Source of the DNA: a bacterium HR11
GTDB lineage: Bacteria; Acidobacteriota; HRBIN11
NCBI GenBank assembly: GCA_002898535.1
Contig: BEHN01000023.1
Span: 1 to 41,057 of the forward strand
Direction: 5' to 3'
Length of the DNA stretch: 41,057 nucleotides
Below the pieces are notes generated by a model, which did no database searches, had not been told where the DNA came from, and saw nothing but the letters and a program-made list of their open reading frames with translations. Below, in pieces: positions 30,930-38,461 of the stretch; the first letter of the stretch is position 1; each line of letters opens with the position of its first letter. The position numbers were made by a program, and so were the translations under genes.

Positions 30930-31246
30930 TACCCGGCCATTCGGGAGTCCGGCAGTTCGGGAATTCGGCAGTTCGGCAGATGGGCAGGTCGGCAGGTCGG
31001 CCATGCGGGTCATGCGTCAGATAGACGCCCGAGTGGGACCTCGCTCATCGGAGGGAGGCCGGGTCTCGAGGCCCTCCGAGGCAGGTCCCCGAGGTCCCTC
31101 TATTTTGGGATGGGGGCATTCCGGGCGCCTCCTACAGACGGCTGTCTGCTCGGTTCATCCCGCCATCGACCCAACTGCCGACCTGCCCATCTGCCGAACT
31201 GCCGAATTCCCGAACTGCCGGACTCCCGAGTTCCCGTACTGCCGAG
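30930..31246. repeat. Long inverted repeat with 165-bp core
   Basis: The left arm (30942-31003) has CATTCGGGAGTCCGGCAGTTCGGG, GGCAGATGGGCAGG and so on. The right arm (31170-31245) is nearly its exact complement (CTGCCGACCTGCCCATCTGCCG...CCGGACTCCCGAGTTCCCG). The core is GC rich, with its own partial hairpins (GGAGGGAGGCC/GGCCCTCCGAGG), and no ORF worth calling. It fills the gap between the GNAT stop and the flavoenzyme start. Confidence 0.75.
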
Positions 31247-31247
31247 C

Positions 31248-32081
31248 TTACCAGTCCGGTAACGGCTGACGCAGGGTCTCGGGATGGACGACCAGGTAAG
31301 CCGGGACCGGCATGTCAGGAAGCGCTCGGACGAAGCGGACGGCCACGTAACCGGCCGAGAAGGCCCGGGTCATGACCTCGCGAAGCGTCTTCTGCCATAA
31401 GGCCCGGTATGAACGGGCCGCCTCCCAATCCGCCGGGTATGCGTCCACCGGAGGGACCGGCGTCCAGAATATCTCCGGCCACGGCGTCGCCGGCACGTCC
31501 AGGGGATAGGGTCGCCCGTCTTGCCATACCAGGTCCGGCACACGGGGATAGGCTTCCTCCAGAGGCCCCGACCACAGGGCGTCCCGTTCGACGATGACCC
31601 ACCACTCGGCCACGAGGCGGTCCGTCGGCAATTGCCAGTGGAGACGGCTGGTCGTCACCCCGTACACGTTGGGCTCGTACAGGCGGGCGACCACGCCGAG
31701 CTTCTCGAAGTTGAAGTAGGCATTTTTCACTTCCAGAGGGTCAAAAGTCCAGGCGACTAAGTCGTAACCATGCGTCTGGGCGAAGGCCTTTTGACGGAAC
31801 TTCAGCGTGGCGCCGATGCCCGTACCCTGGTAGGCCGGGTCGACGGCCAGCATGTGGGACCACTGGAGCCAGCGGTGGAGACCTCGCGCTGGGAGGCTGT
31901 AGACGAAACCGATGAGGCGGTCCCCGTCGAAGGCCCCGTGCAGAAAGCCGCCGTACTTGCCGGTGATCAGCAGGATGGGAAGCGGGACGACATCGATCGG
32001 GTCAAAACCCCAGACCCGTATCTGCAGGTCGATGCAAGCTTGCAAGTCGTCCAACGAGATGAGGTCCCGATACGTGATCAC
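31248..32081 (-). CDS. GNAT-superfamily acetyltransferase (COG3375-like)
   Basis: A 277-residue protein. The GNAT core at about residues 1-150 includes LQACIDLQIRVWGFDP, GGFLHGAFDGDRLIGFVYSLPA, and the acetyl-CoA loop SHMLAVDPAYQGTGIGATLKFRQKAFA, followed by VAWTFDPLEVKNAYFNFEKLGVVARLYEPNVYG. The long C-terminal half is typical of the COG3375 type rather than of small GNATs. The substrate is unknown. The start is GTG at 32081; no strong ribosome binding site is visible. It lies about 200 bases downstream of the SGNH hydrolase in the same direction. Confidence 0.75.
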   Translation of the reverse strand: MITYRDLISLDDLQACIDLQIRVWGFDPIDVVPLPILLITGKYGGFLHGAFDGDRLIGFVYSLPARGLHRWLQWSHMLAVDPAYQGTGIGATLKFRQKAFAQTHGYDLVAWTFDPLEVKNAYFNFEKLGVVARLYEPNVYGVTTSRLHWQLPTDRLVAEWWVIVERDALWSGPLEEAYPRVPDLVWQDGRPYPLDVPATPWPEIFWTPVPPVDAYPADWEAARSYRALWQKTLREVMTRAFSAGYVAVRFVRALPDMPVPAYLVVHPETLRQPLPDW

Positions 32082-32277
32082 GGCCCAGCCCGAATGGACA
32101 TCCAGGAGAGCGAGACGCCGCTATCACGGGCGGCATCCCCGCTGTCCCGATACCGGCCCATTATGTCGGCGTCCACCCCAGGAGCCAGCCGTCCTGCGGG
32201 CGTCCACGCCGGGACCCCGCTCCGGCGAGCGGGGCTGGGGTGGGCTCTGCACGCCGTTCCGCCGTTACGGACATATC
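32082..32277. repeat. Gap with variable-stem and REP-like hairpins
   Basis: GCCGTCCTGCGGGCGTCC near 32187-32205 is a variable-stem hairpin half. CCCCGCTCCGGCGAGCGGGG at 32214-32233 is a REP-like palindrome. No gene is seen. Confidence 0.6.
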
Positions 32278-33669
32278 TTATGGCCGGCGCCGGTCGGCCG
32301 GCGAGTCGTGCCGGGGGATCCACGGCGGGAGGGCCGATTCCATCGAAGCGGGACGGACGGCGTAAGCGGCCGCCTCAGGAGCCAGCAGTCGAAGGAGCCC
32401 CTCGTAGGCCTCCTTTGAGAACACGAACGAGTAGCCCACGGCGCCTTGGCCGGCCGGGTATCCGCCCTTCTCCCCCGTGATGAAAGGCCGCAGGTCGACC
32501 GGCTTCAAATCCGTCTTCATTTGCCGGTTCATGAAACGGATGATCTCGTTGGCCAGGACCGCATGCCCCAGGGGCGTCGGATGCAGACCGTCCAGGCTGA
32601 TGAGGCCCCCCGTCAGGAAGTCCAGCCGCAGGTCGATGCCGCCCACGTTGTAGCCCTCCCGGGCAATCTGGTCGAACAGGGTCTTGAAGTCAAACAACTC
32701 GTAGCCGGCTCCTCGGACCTGCTGGCTGATCACGTTATTGAAGGCGTCCAGGCTCGAACGGATGGCCGTGATCTCGTCGGGGTACAGGACGACGTTGTCC
32801 GGTAGGGGCTGGCCGTTGCCGCCCAGGTTGACCGGAATGCCGTAGCCCTGGGCCAGCAGAGCCGAGGCCGGCAGGATGATCAGGCTGTCGAAGGGGATCG
32901 GTCCCCGGGTACCGATCAGGGGGATCCGGTTCCCCTGGGGGTCGGTCAGGCACCGGCGGGTCGTCGGGCTGAACACGCAGGCCGGAATGGTCGTCGCAAA
33001 GGGCGCTTTCGTCGGGTCCGGCAGGTTGAGGAAGAGGACCTTCGCGTTCGGCAGGGCCGCCTTCAGCCCCCCGACTAACTGCTGGAACCGTTGGGCAAAG
33101 ACCGTCAGGGGCGTGATCGTGAGGCCCTCGATGGGCGTCGCCGTCAGGACCGCCGGGAGGAGGTCGTTGTTGCCGATCCAGACGATGACGAACGTCGGAT
33201 TCGAGGCGATGAGCTGTTGGAGCTGTGTGCCGATTCTCCGCAGGATGAGGTCGAAGAGGGGATTGTCGGGACGACTGACCGTCAGGAGGACGTCCCCCAG
33301 GGTCGCTCCGGGGACGGCCAGGTTGTTGTAGGGTCGCGGGAGATTCAGGTTGCGCGGCATGCCCTGGCCGGACACGGGCTGGATGACCGGCGAGGGGACC
33401 AAAGCCAAGAGCTTCAGCCGGGGCGGCAGGCCCGGGTCGGACACGAGCGGCTGTTGAAAGTCCGTCACGCCGGCCTGCTGGGCGATCAGGGCCGGATAGC
33501 TGAACTGCTGGAAGAGCTCATCGAGGGAGCCGTGCGAAAATCCGGCCGTCAGGCTGTCCCCGATGGCATAGAATCGGGAAAAGTCCACCTGGGCCTGGGC
33601 CGTCGCCCCGACGAAGAATCCCGTCCACCCCAAGACGACGATGAAGACCACCGACGAACGTCGTAGCAT
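32278..33669 (-). CDS. Exported SGNH/GDSL hydrolase
   Basis: A 463-residue secreted esterase or lipase. The signal peptide ends near ATAQAQ (residues 22-27). Block I is FYAIGDSLTAGF, with catalytic S39. Block III is WIGNND (about 165-170). The Asp/His dyad is in LDGLHPTPLGHAVLANEII near residue 385. The length and layout fit GDSL-type esterases that act on lipids at the cell surface. A strong site GGGAGGTG precedes ATG 33669. It lies 30 bases after the FadL-type porin gene, so the two are probably one operon for fatty acid or lipid use. The C-terminal tail PPWIPRHDSPADRRRP is repeat-like and poorly conserved. Confidence 0.85.
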   Translation of the reverse strand: MLRRSSVVFIVVLGWTGFFVGATAQAQVDFSRFYAIGDSLTAGFSHGSLDELFQQFSYPALIAQQAGVTDFQQPLVSDPGLPPRLKLLALVPSPVIQPVSGQGMPRNLNLPRPYNNLAVPGATLGDVLLTVSRPDNPLFDLILRRIGTQLQQLIASNPTFVIVWIGNNDLLPAVLTATPIEGLTITPLTVFAQRFQQLVGGLKAALPNAKVLFLNLPDPTKAPFATTIPACVFSPTTRRCLTDPQGNRIPLIGTRGPIPFDSLIILPASALLAQGYGIPVNLGGNGQPLPDNVVLYPDEITAIRSSLDAFNNVISQQVRGAGYELFDFKTLFDQIAREGYNVGGIDLRLDFLTGGLISLDGLHPTPLGHAVLANEIIRFMNRQMKTDLKPVDLRPFITGEKGGYPAGQGAVGYSFVFSKEAYEGLLRLLAPEAAAYAVRPASMESALPPWIPRHDSPADRRRP

Positions 33670-33699
33670 GGTGCACCTCCCTACCGCCCAATGTTGCGG

Positions 33700-35019
33700 T
33701 TAAAACTGGTAGCCGACGTTAATGCCCAGGAGGTTCGTGAAGTTCTTGTATGTCCCGAAGTAGCCCCGATTGCAGACGACCTGCTCGGCGTCACATCGGT
33801 CCGGCGTGACCGTCCGGTTCCGGAAGAACAGCAGGAACTCGGTCAGCTCGACCCGCCAGGCGCCCCGCCGGTAGGCGACCCCCAGGGTCACGCCCCATCG
33901 GTCGGCGTCCGGCAAGACGGGGTCGACGGACTGGATGGGGACGGGGTTCTCATCGAAGTAAAAGCCGCCCATGAGGCTCCACTGGTCGGTCAGGCGCTTT
34001 TCGACGCCGAACCGGACGGTAAAGGTGTCCTTGTATTCTTCCGAGACCTCCTGATTGAACGTGGGCTGATCGGGGACTTCCAGGAAGATAGACTCGAACC
34101 GGCTCCACTGGGTCCAGTAGACGTCCAGTTCGAAGTCCCACGTCGCCCATGGGGAAAGGCCCACGCCGAACATGAGTTCCTTGGGGAAGGCAAAGTGGGC
34201 CGCCCGGGCCTTCAGGGGCTGTTGCGGGAGGGCGGCGCTCAGCAGGGCGTCCAGTTGGGGATTGCCCGTCGGCAGTCGTTCCAGACTCAGATCGCCCTCC
34301 AGGTCCGGCGTCATGTGATGCCGGTAGGTAATGCCGAAACGTAAGCGGTCCGTGACCTTGTAAAGGATGCCGGCCGCAAAGCCGACCGAGAGGGTCCAGT
34401 CACTCTCCAGACGGATACGGGCGGCATCCACGACGGCAAACCGGAAGGGGTCGAAGAACGGCAAGTACCGATTCAGGGTGACCTTCGAGAAGCGAACCTC
34501 TGGGCCGGCCCCGATCGCCAACTGGTCGGACACCTTCACGGCGACCGTCGGCTGAAGACTGAAGGTCTGGAGACTGGAGTCAAAGGAGAGGTAGCGGCCC
34601 GTGAAGTTCGCCGGGTCCTCCCATTCGGTCCCCAGGCCGAAGGCCGAGAAGAGGCCCAGGCCCACCGTGATGCGGTCGTGGACCTTGTAAGTCACGTATA
34701 GGTTGGGGGGCAGGAAGACCTTCGTCTTCAGGTCGTGTGTGACGCCGTCCCCCGGGAAGGGGTTGGCGCCCTCGAACTTGGCGTTGGGCACGATCAGCGT
34801 CGCCCCCCCGTAGATTTGCCACCGCGGTGTTTGAAACGCCAGGCCAGCCGGGTTAAAGAATATCGCCGACGGGTCGTCGGCCGTCGCCACGAAGGCCCCG
34901 GCCCGAGCCATCGCCCGGGCCCCGGCTTCAAAGAGGGCGAACCCGGCCGGCCGGGCGGACCCCACGAAGAGGCTCAGCAAGAGAGCGATCCCCATCACCC
35001 CATGAGTCTTCAAGCGCAT
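33700..35019 (-). CDS. OmpP1/FadL/TodX-family outer membrane transport protein
   Basis: A 439-residue outer membrane beta-barrel that takes up hydrophobic compounds such as long-chain fatty acids. The signal peptide (residues 1-25) ends SARPA; the mature N-terminus GFALFEAGARAMARAGAFVATADDPSAIFFNPAGLAF is the family's plug-like start with the NPAG motif. Alternating barrel strands continue to the terminal aromatic residue (NVGYQF), needed for BAM insertion. The start at 35019 follows GGGAGGTG. The promoter at 35067-35095 would drive it and the SGNH gene. It is direct evidence of an outer membrane in this organism. Confidence 0.9.
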   Translation of the reverse strand: MRLKTHGVMGIALLLSLFVGSARPAGFALFEAGARAMARAGAFVATADDPSAIFFNPAGLAFQTPRWQIYGGATLIVPNAKFEGANPFPGDGVTHDLKTKVFLPPNLYVTYKVHDRITVGLGLFSAFGLGTEWEDPANFTGRYLSFDSSLQTFSLQPTVAVKVSDQLAIGAGPEVRFSKVTLNRYLPFFDPFRFAVVDAARIRLESDWTLSVGFAAGILYKVTDRLRFGITYRHHMTPDLEGDLSLERLPTGNPQLDALLSAALPQQPLKARAAHFAFPKELMFGVGLSPWATWDFELDVYWTQWSRFESIFLEVPDQPTFNQEVSEEYKDTFTVRFGVEKRLTDQWSLMGGFYFDENPVPIQSVDPVLPDADRWGVTLGVAYRRGAWRVELTEFLLFFRNRTVTPDRCDAEQVVCNRGYFGTYKNFTNLLGINVGYQF

Positions 35020-35048
35020 CGAACACCTCCCGTAGGCGAAATGCGAGA

Positions 35049-35064
35049 AAACCCTTGAGGGTTC
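35049..35064. promoter_or_regulatory. Hairpin in the fadL-like leader
   Basis: AACCC/GGGTT arms around TTGA form a small hairpin in the predicted 5' leader, between the promoter and the ribosome binding site. It could be an operator or an mRNA structure; nothing decides between them. Confidence 0.35.
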
Positions 35065-35066
35065 CC

Positions 35067-35095
35067 ATTTTCCCCGATACCGGCCGTTTCGTCAA
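35067..35095 (-). promoter_or_regulatory. Sigma70-type promoter for the FadL-SGNH operon
   Basis: On the minus strand TTGACG (35095-35090) and GAAAAT (35072-35067) with a 17-base spacer. The -10 box is weak but spacing and position are right, about 40 bases upstream of the start codon. Confidence 0.5.
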
Positions 35096-35103
35096 GGACA
35101 CAA

Positions 35104-35626
35104 AGCTTTCCGTGGTCCGGGCATAAAAGACCTATCAGAGCTGTTCGGGAGGTGAGAAGTGCGATGGAGAGCAGAAAGGGCACCTCCACGAAAGCACGAT
35201 GTTTCAGGTATTCGGCAGATGGGCAGGTCGGCAGATAGGCAGGTGGGCGGATGGGCAGGTCGGCAGATAGGCAGATGGGCAGTCGGCAGGTCGGCCGGTC
35301 GGGCGACGGGCGTCGATCCCCGGCCCACCGGCCGTCATGCCGGTGGCTTCTGTAGAGAGCCCGCCGTCCTGCGGGCGTCCTCCGCATGCACCGCCCGTCT
35401 TGGCCGGGTCGATCCCCTCTGAACACCGCCAGCTATGGCGGTGTCAATCCCCTCTGAACACCGCCAGGGATGGCGGTGTCATCCTTAACAAGCTTGAACA
35501 ATCGAGATCGCCGGGCCACCGTTTTCCCGGATGGGAGCCGCATTTCTCCCAACCGAACAGCTCTGCTATGGAAGGTGAAACGGCTACGGTTCACAGTCCA
35601 TGGTCTATGGTCTATAGTCTATGGTC
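35104..35626. repeat. Repeat mosaic between divergent fadL-like gene and tsaC
   Basis: CAGAGCTGTTCGGGAGGTGAG (35136-35155) opens an arm with TCCACGAAAGCACGATGTTTCA. Next comes a GGCAGATG octamer array (35214-35300) and four variable-stem hairpins (35326-35350 CACCGGC/GCCGGTG, 35360-35382 GCCCGC/GCGGGC, 35417-35442 and 35455-35480 ACACCGCC/GGCGGTGT). The reversed GGGAGAAATGC arm ends in AACCGAACAGCTCTGC (35550-35567), and TCTATGGTCTATAGTCTATGG heptamers (35598-35622) precede the tsaC start. Confidence 0.8.
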
Positions 35627-35644
35627 TACACTTCGGGACGAGTC

Positions 35645-36625
35645 ATGCCCGCTCCGATCCGACTTCCGACCGAGGAGACGATCGCCGAGGCGGCCCGAAT
35701 CCTCCGGGACGGCGGCCTCGTCGTGTTCCCGACGGAGACCGTCTACGGCCTGGGCGCCTGCGCCCTGGACGCCCGGGCCGTCGCCCGCATCTTCGAGGTC
35801 AAAAACCGGCCTCGCTTCGACCCCCTGATCGTGCACATCGCCGACCCGGCCATGCTGGAGGGGCTCTGCGAGACCGTCCCCGAGCCGGCCCGCCGCCTCA
35901 TCGAGCGCTTCTGGCCGGGTCCCCTGACGGTCGTCTTGCCGAAGCGGCCCGTCGTGCCGGACATCGTGACGGCCGGCCTCCCGACGGTCGCCGTCCGGTG
36001 GCCGTCCCATCCGGTCGCCCAGGCCCTGATCCGGACTGCCAGAATCCCCGTCGCTGCTCCCAGTGCGAATCCCTTCGGGCATCTGAGTCCCACGCGAGTC
36101 GAGCACATCGCCCCGGCCCTCCGAGCGCAGGTGGACCTCATCATCGACGGAGGCCCCTGCGAGTTCGGGGTCGAGTCCACCATCGTATATGTCACGGAGG
36201 AAGCCGTCACGATCCTCCGCCTGGGGGCCGTGCCCGTCGAGGCCCTGGAGGCGGTCGTCGGACCCGTGGCCCTTTCGACGGGGTCCCCGGACCGACCGAT
36301 GAGTCCGGGTCAACTGCCCCGGCACTATGCGCCCCGCACGCCGGTCCATCTTCTCCGACCCGGCGAGACGCCCCCGGTATCGGGTCGCCGGGTCGGCTAT
36401 CTGGCCTTCCGGCAAGCCCCGGCCGACCCGTCCTTTCAAGCCGTCGAGGTCCTGTCGCCGACGGGGGACCTTCGGGAGGCGGCGGCCCGGCTGTTTGACT
36501 GCCTGCATCGGCTGGACGAAGCCGGCCTGGACGTCATTTACGCCGAGCCCGTCCCGGAAGTCGGCCTGGGCCGGGCCATCATGGACCGCCTCCGCCGGGC
36601 GGCCTCCGAACGGGCCGATGGGTAG
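35645..36625 (+). CDS. Threonylcarbamoyl-AMP synthase, long Sua5 type
   Basis: A 326-residue YrdC/Sua5 enzyme that makes threonylcarbamoyl-AMP from threonine, bicarbonate and ATP, for the t6A37 tRNA modification. The YrdC domain has VVFPTETVYGLGACALD (residues 27-42), FEVKNRPRFDPLIVHI with the KxR motif, ERFWPGPLTVVL, VAVRWPSHPVA and IPVAAPSANPFGHLSPT. The C-terminal Sua5 domain starts after the linker SPGQLPRHYAPRTPV, so this is the long form rather than the short TsaC. The start at 35645 is chosen because the upstream ATG 35621 lies in heptamer repeats. The gene symbol is tsaC2/sua5 in other genomes. Confidence 0.9.
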   Translation: MPAPIRLPTEETIAEAARILRDGGLVVFPTETVYGLGACALDARAVARIFEVKNRPRFDPLIVHIADPAMLEGLCETVPEPARRLIERFWPGPLTVVLPKRPVVPDIVTAGLPTVAVRWPSHPVAQALIRTARIPVAAPSANPFGHLSPTRVEHIAPALRAQVDLIIDGGPCEFGVESTIVYVTEEAVTILRLGAVPVEALEAVVGPVALSTGSPDRPMSPGQLPRHYAPRTPVHLLRPGETPPVSGRRVGYLAFRQAPADPSFQAVEVLSPTGDLREAAARLFDCLHRLDEAGLDVIYAEPVPEVGLGRAIMDRLRRAASERADG

Positions 36626-36753
36626 GCCGGCAGATAGGCAGGTGGCAGTCGGCATCCCGGCGTCCATCTTTCGAACGCCGGCAGTCATGCTGGCGCCCCC
36701 CTGTCCCGGCGCCGCCCGTCATGGCGGTGTCCATCCCATCCGAACACCGGGCG
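36626..36753. repeat. Octamers and variable-stem hairpins between convergent genes
   Basis: GGCAGATAGGCAGGTGGCAGTCGG follows the Sua5-type stop codon directly. GCCGGC/GCTGGC (loop AGTCAT), GCCGCC/GGCGG (loop CGTCAT) and CACCGGG/CCCGGCG (loop CGTCAT) hairpins at 36675-36767 run into the 3' end of the next gene. Confidence 0.7.
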
Positions 36754-38040
36754 TCATCCCGGCGTCCTCCTCGGGAGCCGGCTGTCGTCCCTCCTTCGGA
36801 CGGCCATCCATATCGCCAGGCCCCACAGGAGCCAGGCGCCGTACAGCTTGGGATAGGCCAGGAGGGCCCATGCCCCGACGGCCAGGGCCGGCGACCGGTA
36901 GGGAAGGTTCAAGCCCGTCAGGAGGATGGCGGCCGTCAGAACAGTCATCGTCGGTCCCGCCGGCTTTCGGAGGCCGCTCGCCAGCAGTACCAGGATGGGT
37001 AAGACAAGAAGTGTGTAGTGATAGTCCAAGGCGTAGGGATTGAGGATGACGCCGGCCACGGTGAAGGCCGCAAATGCGGCGTCGCTCGAGCCCCCGACGC
37101 CAGCCGCATAGAGGCTCCCGCCCAAGAACCCAAGAACGCTGGCGGCCCACAGGAGGTCGCTTAGCCATGGCGCTACCCCCAGGGGAGCCGGGTTCCACAC
37201 GGGGTCCGGCGCAAACAAGTGCCGGCAGAAGCCGAGCTGGGTCTGATAGGCCGTCACGGCCAGCGAGGGATGATCGGTCAGGTGAAGCAGGACCGAACCG
37301 TAAGCCCACCAGGCGGCGGCGCCGAGCCAGGGAAGCGAAAGGCCGATCACGGCCAGGGCCGTGCCGGCGGCCCATGCCAGCGCCCGCCAGCGACGCTGGA
37401 CGGCCAGTAATGGCCACAGCAGAAGGCCGGTCATCTTGAAGGCCAGCAGAAGACCCAGGGCCGTGCCCAGGACGGCGGGCCGGTCCCGCCGGTACCCGTA
37501 CCAGGCCAGCGTCAGCAGGCCCAACAGGAGGCCATACACTTGGCCCAGGGCCAGGTCGGCTTTCCAGGGGTGATACGACAGAAGTCCCGCCAGGGCCAGG
37601 GGCAGGCCCGCGCCCTGCAGGCCGTCGGCCCGCATCAGCAGGCCGACGGCGCCCAAGACGCAGGCCGTACTGAAGACCGACCAGACCCATCGGGCGCCGA
37701 CGTAGTCTATACCCAAGACGACCAACGGCCAGCCCAGCAGGACCGCCGTCGGGGGATTCGGTCGGTAGATGTCCCGGACCGTCGGTGTGACCCGTCGGAC
37801 CTGGGTTTGAAACCACTCATCGTCGTAAAACCGCTCGACGCCATTACCTGCCCGGACCAGACGGGCGGCCGTGTAGAGGGCGACGAGGCCCGGCCTCGGT
37901 CGGGGGACTTCACGTACGACGAAGAAGGCCCATCGAATCCCGGCGATCCCCAGGAGGCCCCATGCGGCCAGACGGAGAAGCTTCGGGCCGACGTGACGAC
38001 GTGACGGCATGACGACGTGACGCAGGAATTTATGGCTCAT
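36754..38040 (-). CDS. GT87/DUF2029-like polytopic glycosyltransferase
   Basis: Up to 428 residues, with about ten transmembrane helices, of the GT-C type DUF2029/GT87 family (polyprenyl-phosphate-mannose or similar sugar transferases facing the periplasm). Family features are the soluble loop FYDDEWFQTQVRRVTPTVRDIYRPNPPTAVLLGWPL with the 'Tyr-x-x-Pro-Pro' pattern, LALGQVYGLLLGLLTLAWYG, FKMTGLLLWPLLAVQRRW and LNPYALDYHYTLLVLPILVLL. The sugar and acceptor are unknown. Its last residues (RRRDDSRLPRRTPG) lie in a variable-stem hairpin, and its first (FLRHVVMPSRRHV) in GACGTGACGAC repeats. ATG 38010 is an alternative start. No ribosome binding site is clear. Confidence 0.75.
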   Translation of the reverse strand: MSHKFLRHVVMPSRRHVGPKLLRLAAWGLLGIAGIRWAFFVVREVPRPRPGLVALYTAARLVRAGNGVERFYDDEWFQTQVRRVTPTVRDIYRPNPPTAVLLGWPLVVLGIDYVGARWVWSVFSTACVLGAVGLLMRADGLQGAGLPLALAGLLSYHPWKADLALGQVYGLLLGLLTLAWYGYRRDRPAVLGTALGLLLAFKMTGLLLWPLLAVQRRWRALAWAAGTALAVIGLSLPWLGAAAWWAYGSVLLHLTDHPSLAVTAYQTQLGFCRHLFAPDPVWNPAPLGVAPWLSDLLWAASVLGFLGGSLYAAGVGGSSDAAFAAFTVAGVILNPYALDYHYTLLVLPILVLLASGLRKPAGPTMTVLTAAILLTGLNLPYRSPALAVGAWALLAYPKLYGAWLLWGLAIWMAVRRRDDSRLPRRTPG

Positions 38041-38461
38041 GGCTCGTCGTCCACGGGGCGAATAAGGGGTCGAGTGTCATGCCTTCATCTCTGCTTCGTT
38101 ACGATTTCATTTGTCGGTATGGATGAATTTGCCCCGGAACTCCGGAGATGGAGGAGACCGATGCAGACCCGATGTGCGTGTTTTGAAGATGCCCGCATGA
38201 CCGCCGGCGTTCCGAGGCATCTCGTACGGGGGATGACCCCAAAACATGCACATCGGGTCTGCAGGATACGGGATACGAAAGATGCGAGACGCGGGGATAC
38301 GAGTCCAAGCCCCGCTCGCCAGAGCGGGGTCCCGTCGGATGCGGGACGCGGGATTTCAGGGAGCCGTTCAGCGCCTCGTCCGACATGGTAACGGCTGTGT
38401 CAGCTTCCTGAAGCCATACCCGGCGGCTTATGGGCCACTTCATCACGCTGTCACGATTCTA
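37985..38461. repeat. Repeats between purL and GT87-like gene
   Basis: GTGACGACGTGACGGCATGACGACGTGACG at 37992-38021 overlaps the 5' end of the GT87-like gene, then ATGGCTCATGGCTCG. The pair ATGCAGACCCGATGTG (38160-38176) and its complement (38245-38263) bracket GATGCCCGCATGACCGCC. GATACGG/GATGCGA heptamers (38264-38300) and a REP-like hairpin (38309-38332) follow. No gene is supported. Confidence 0.65.
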
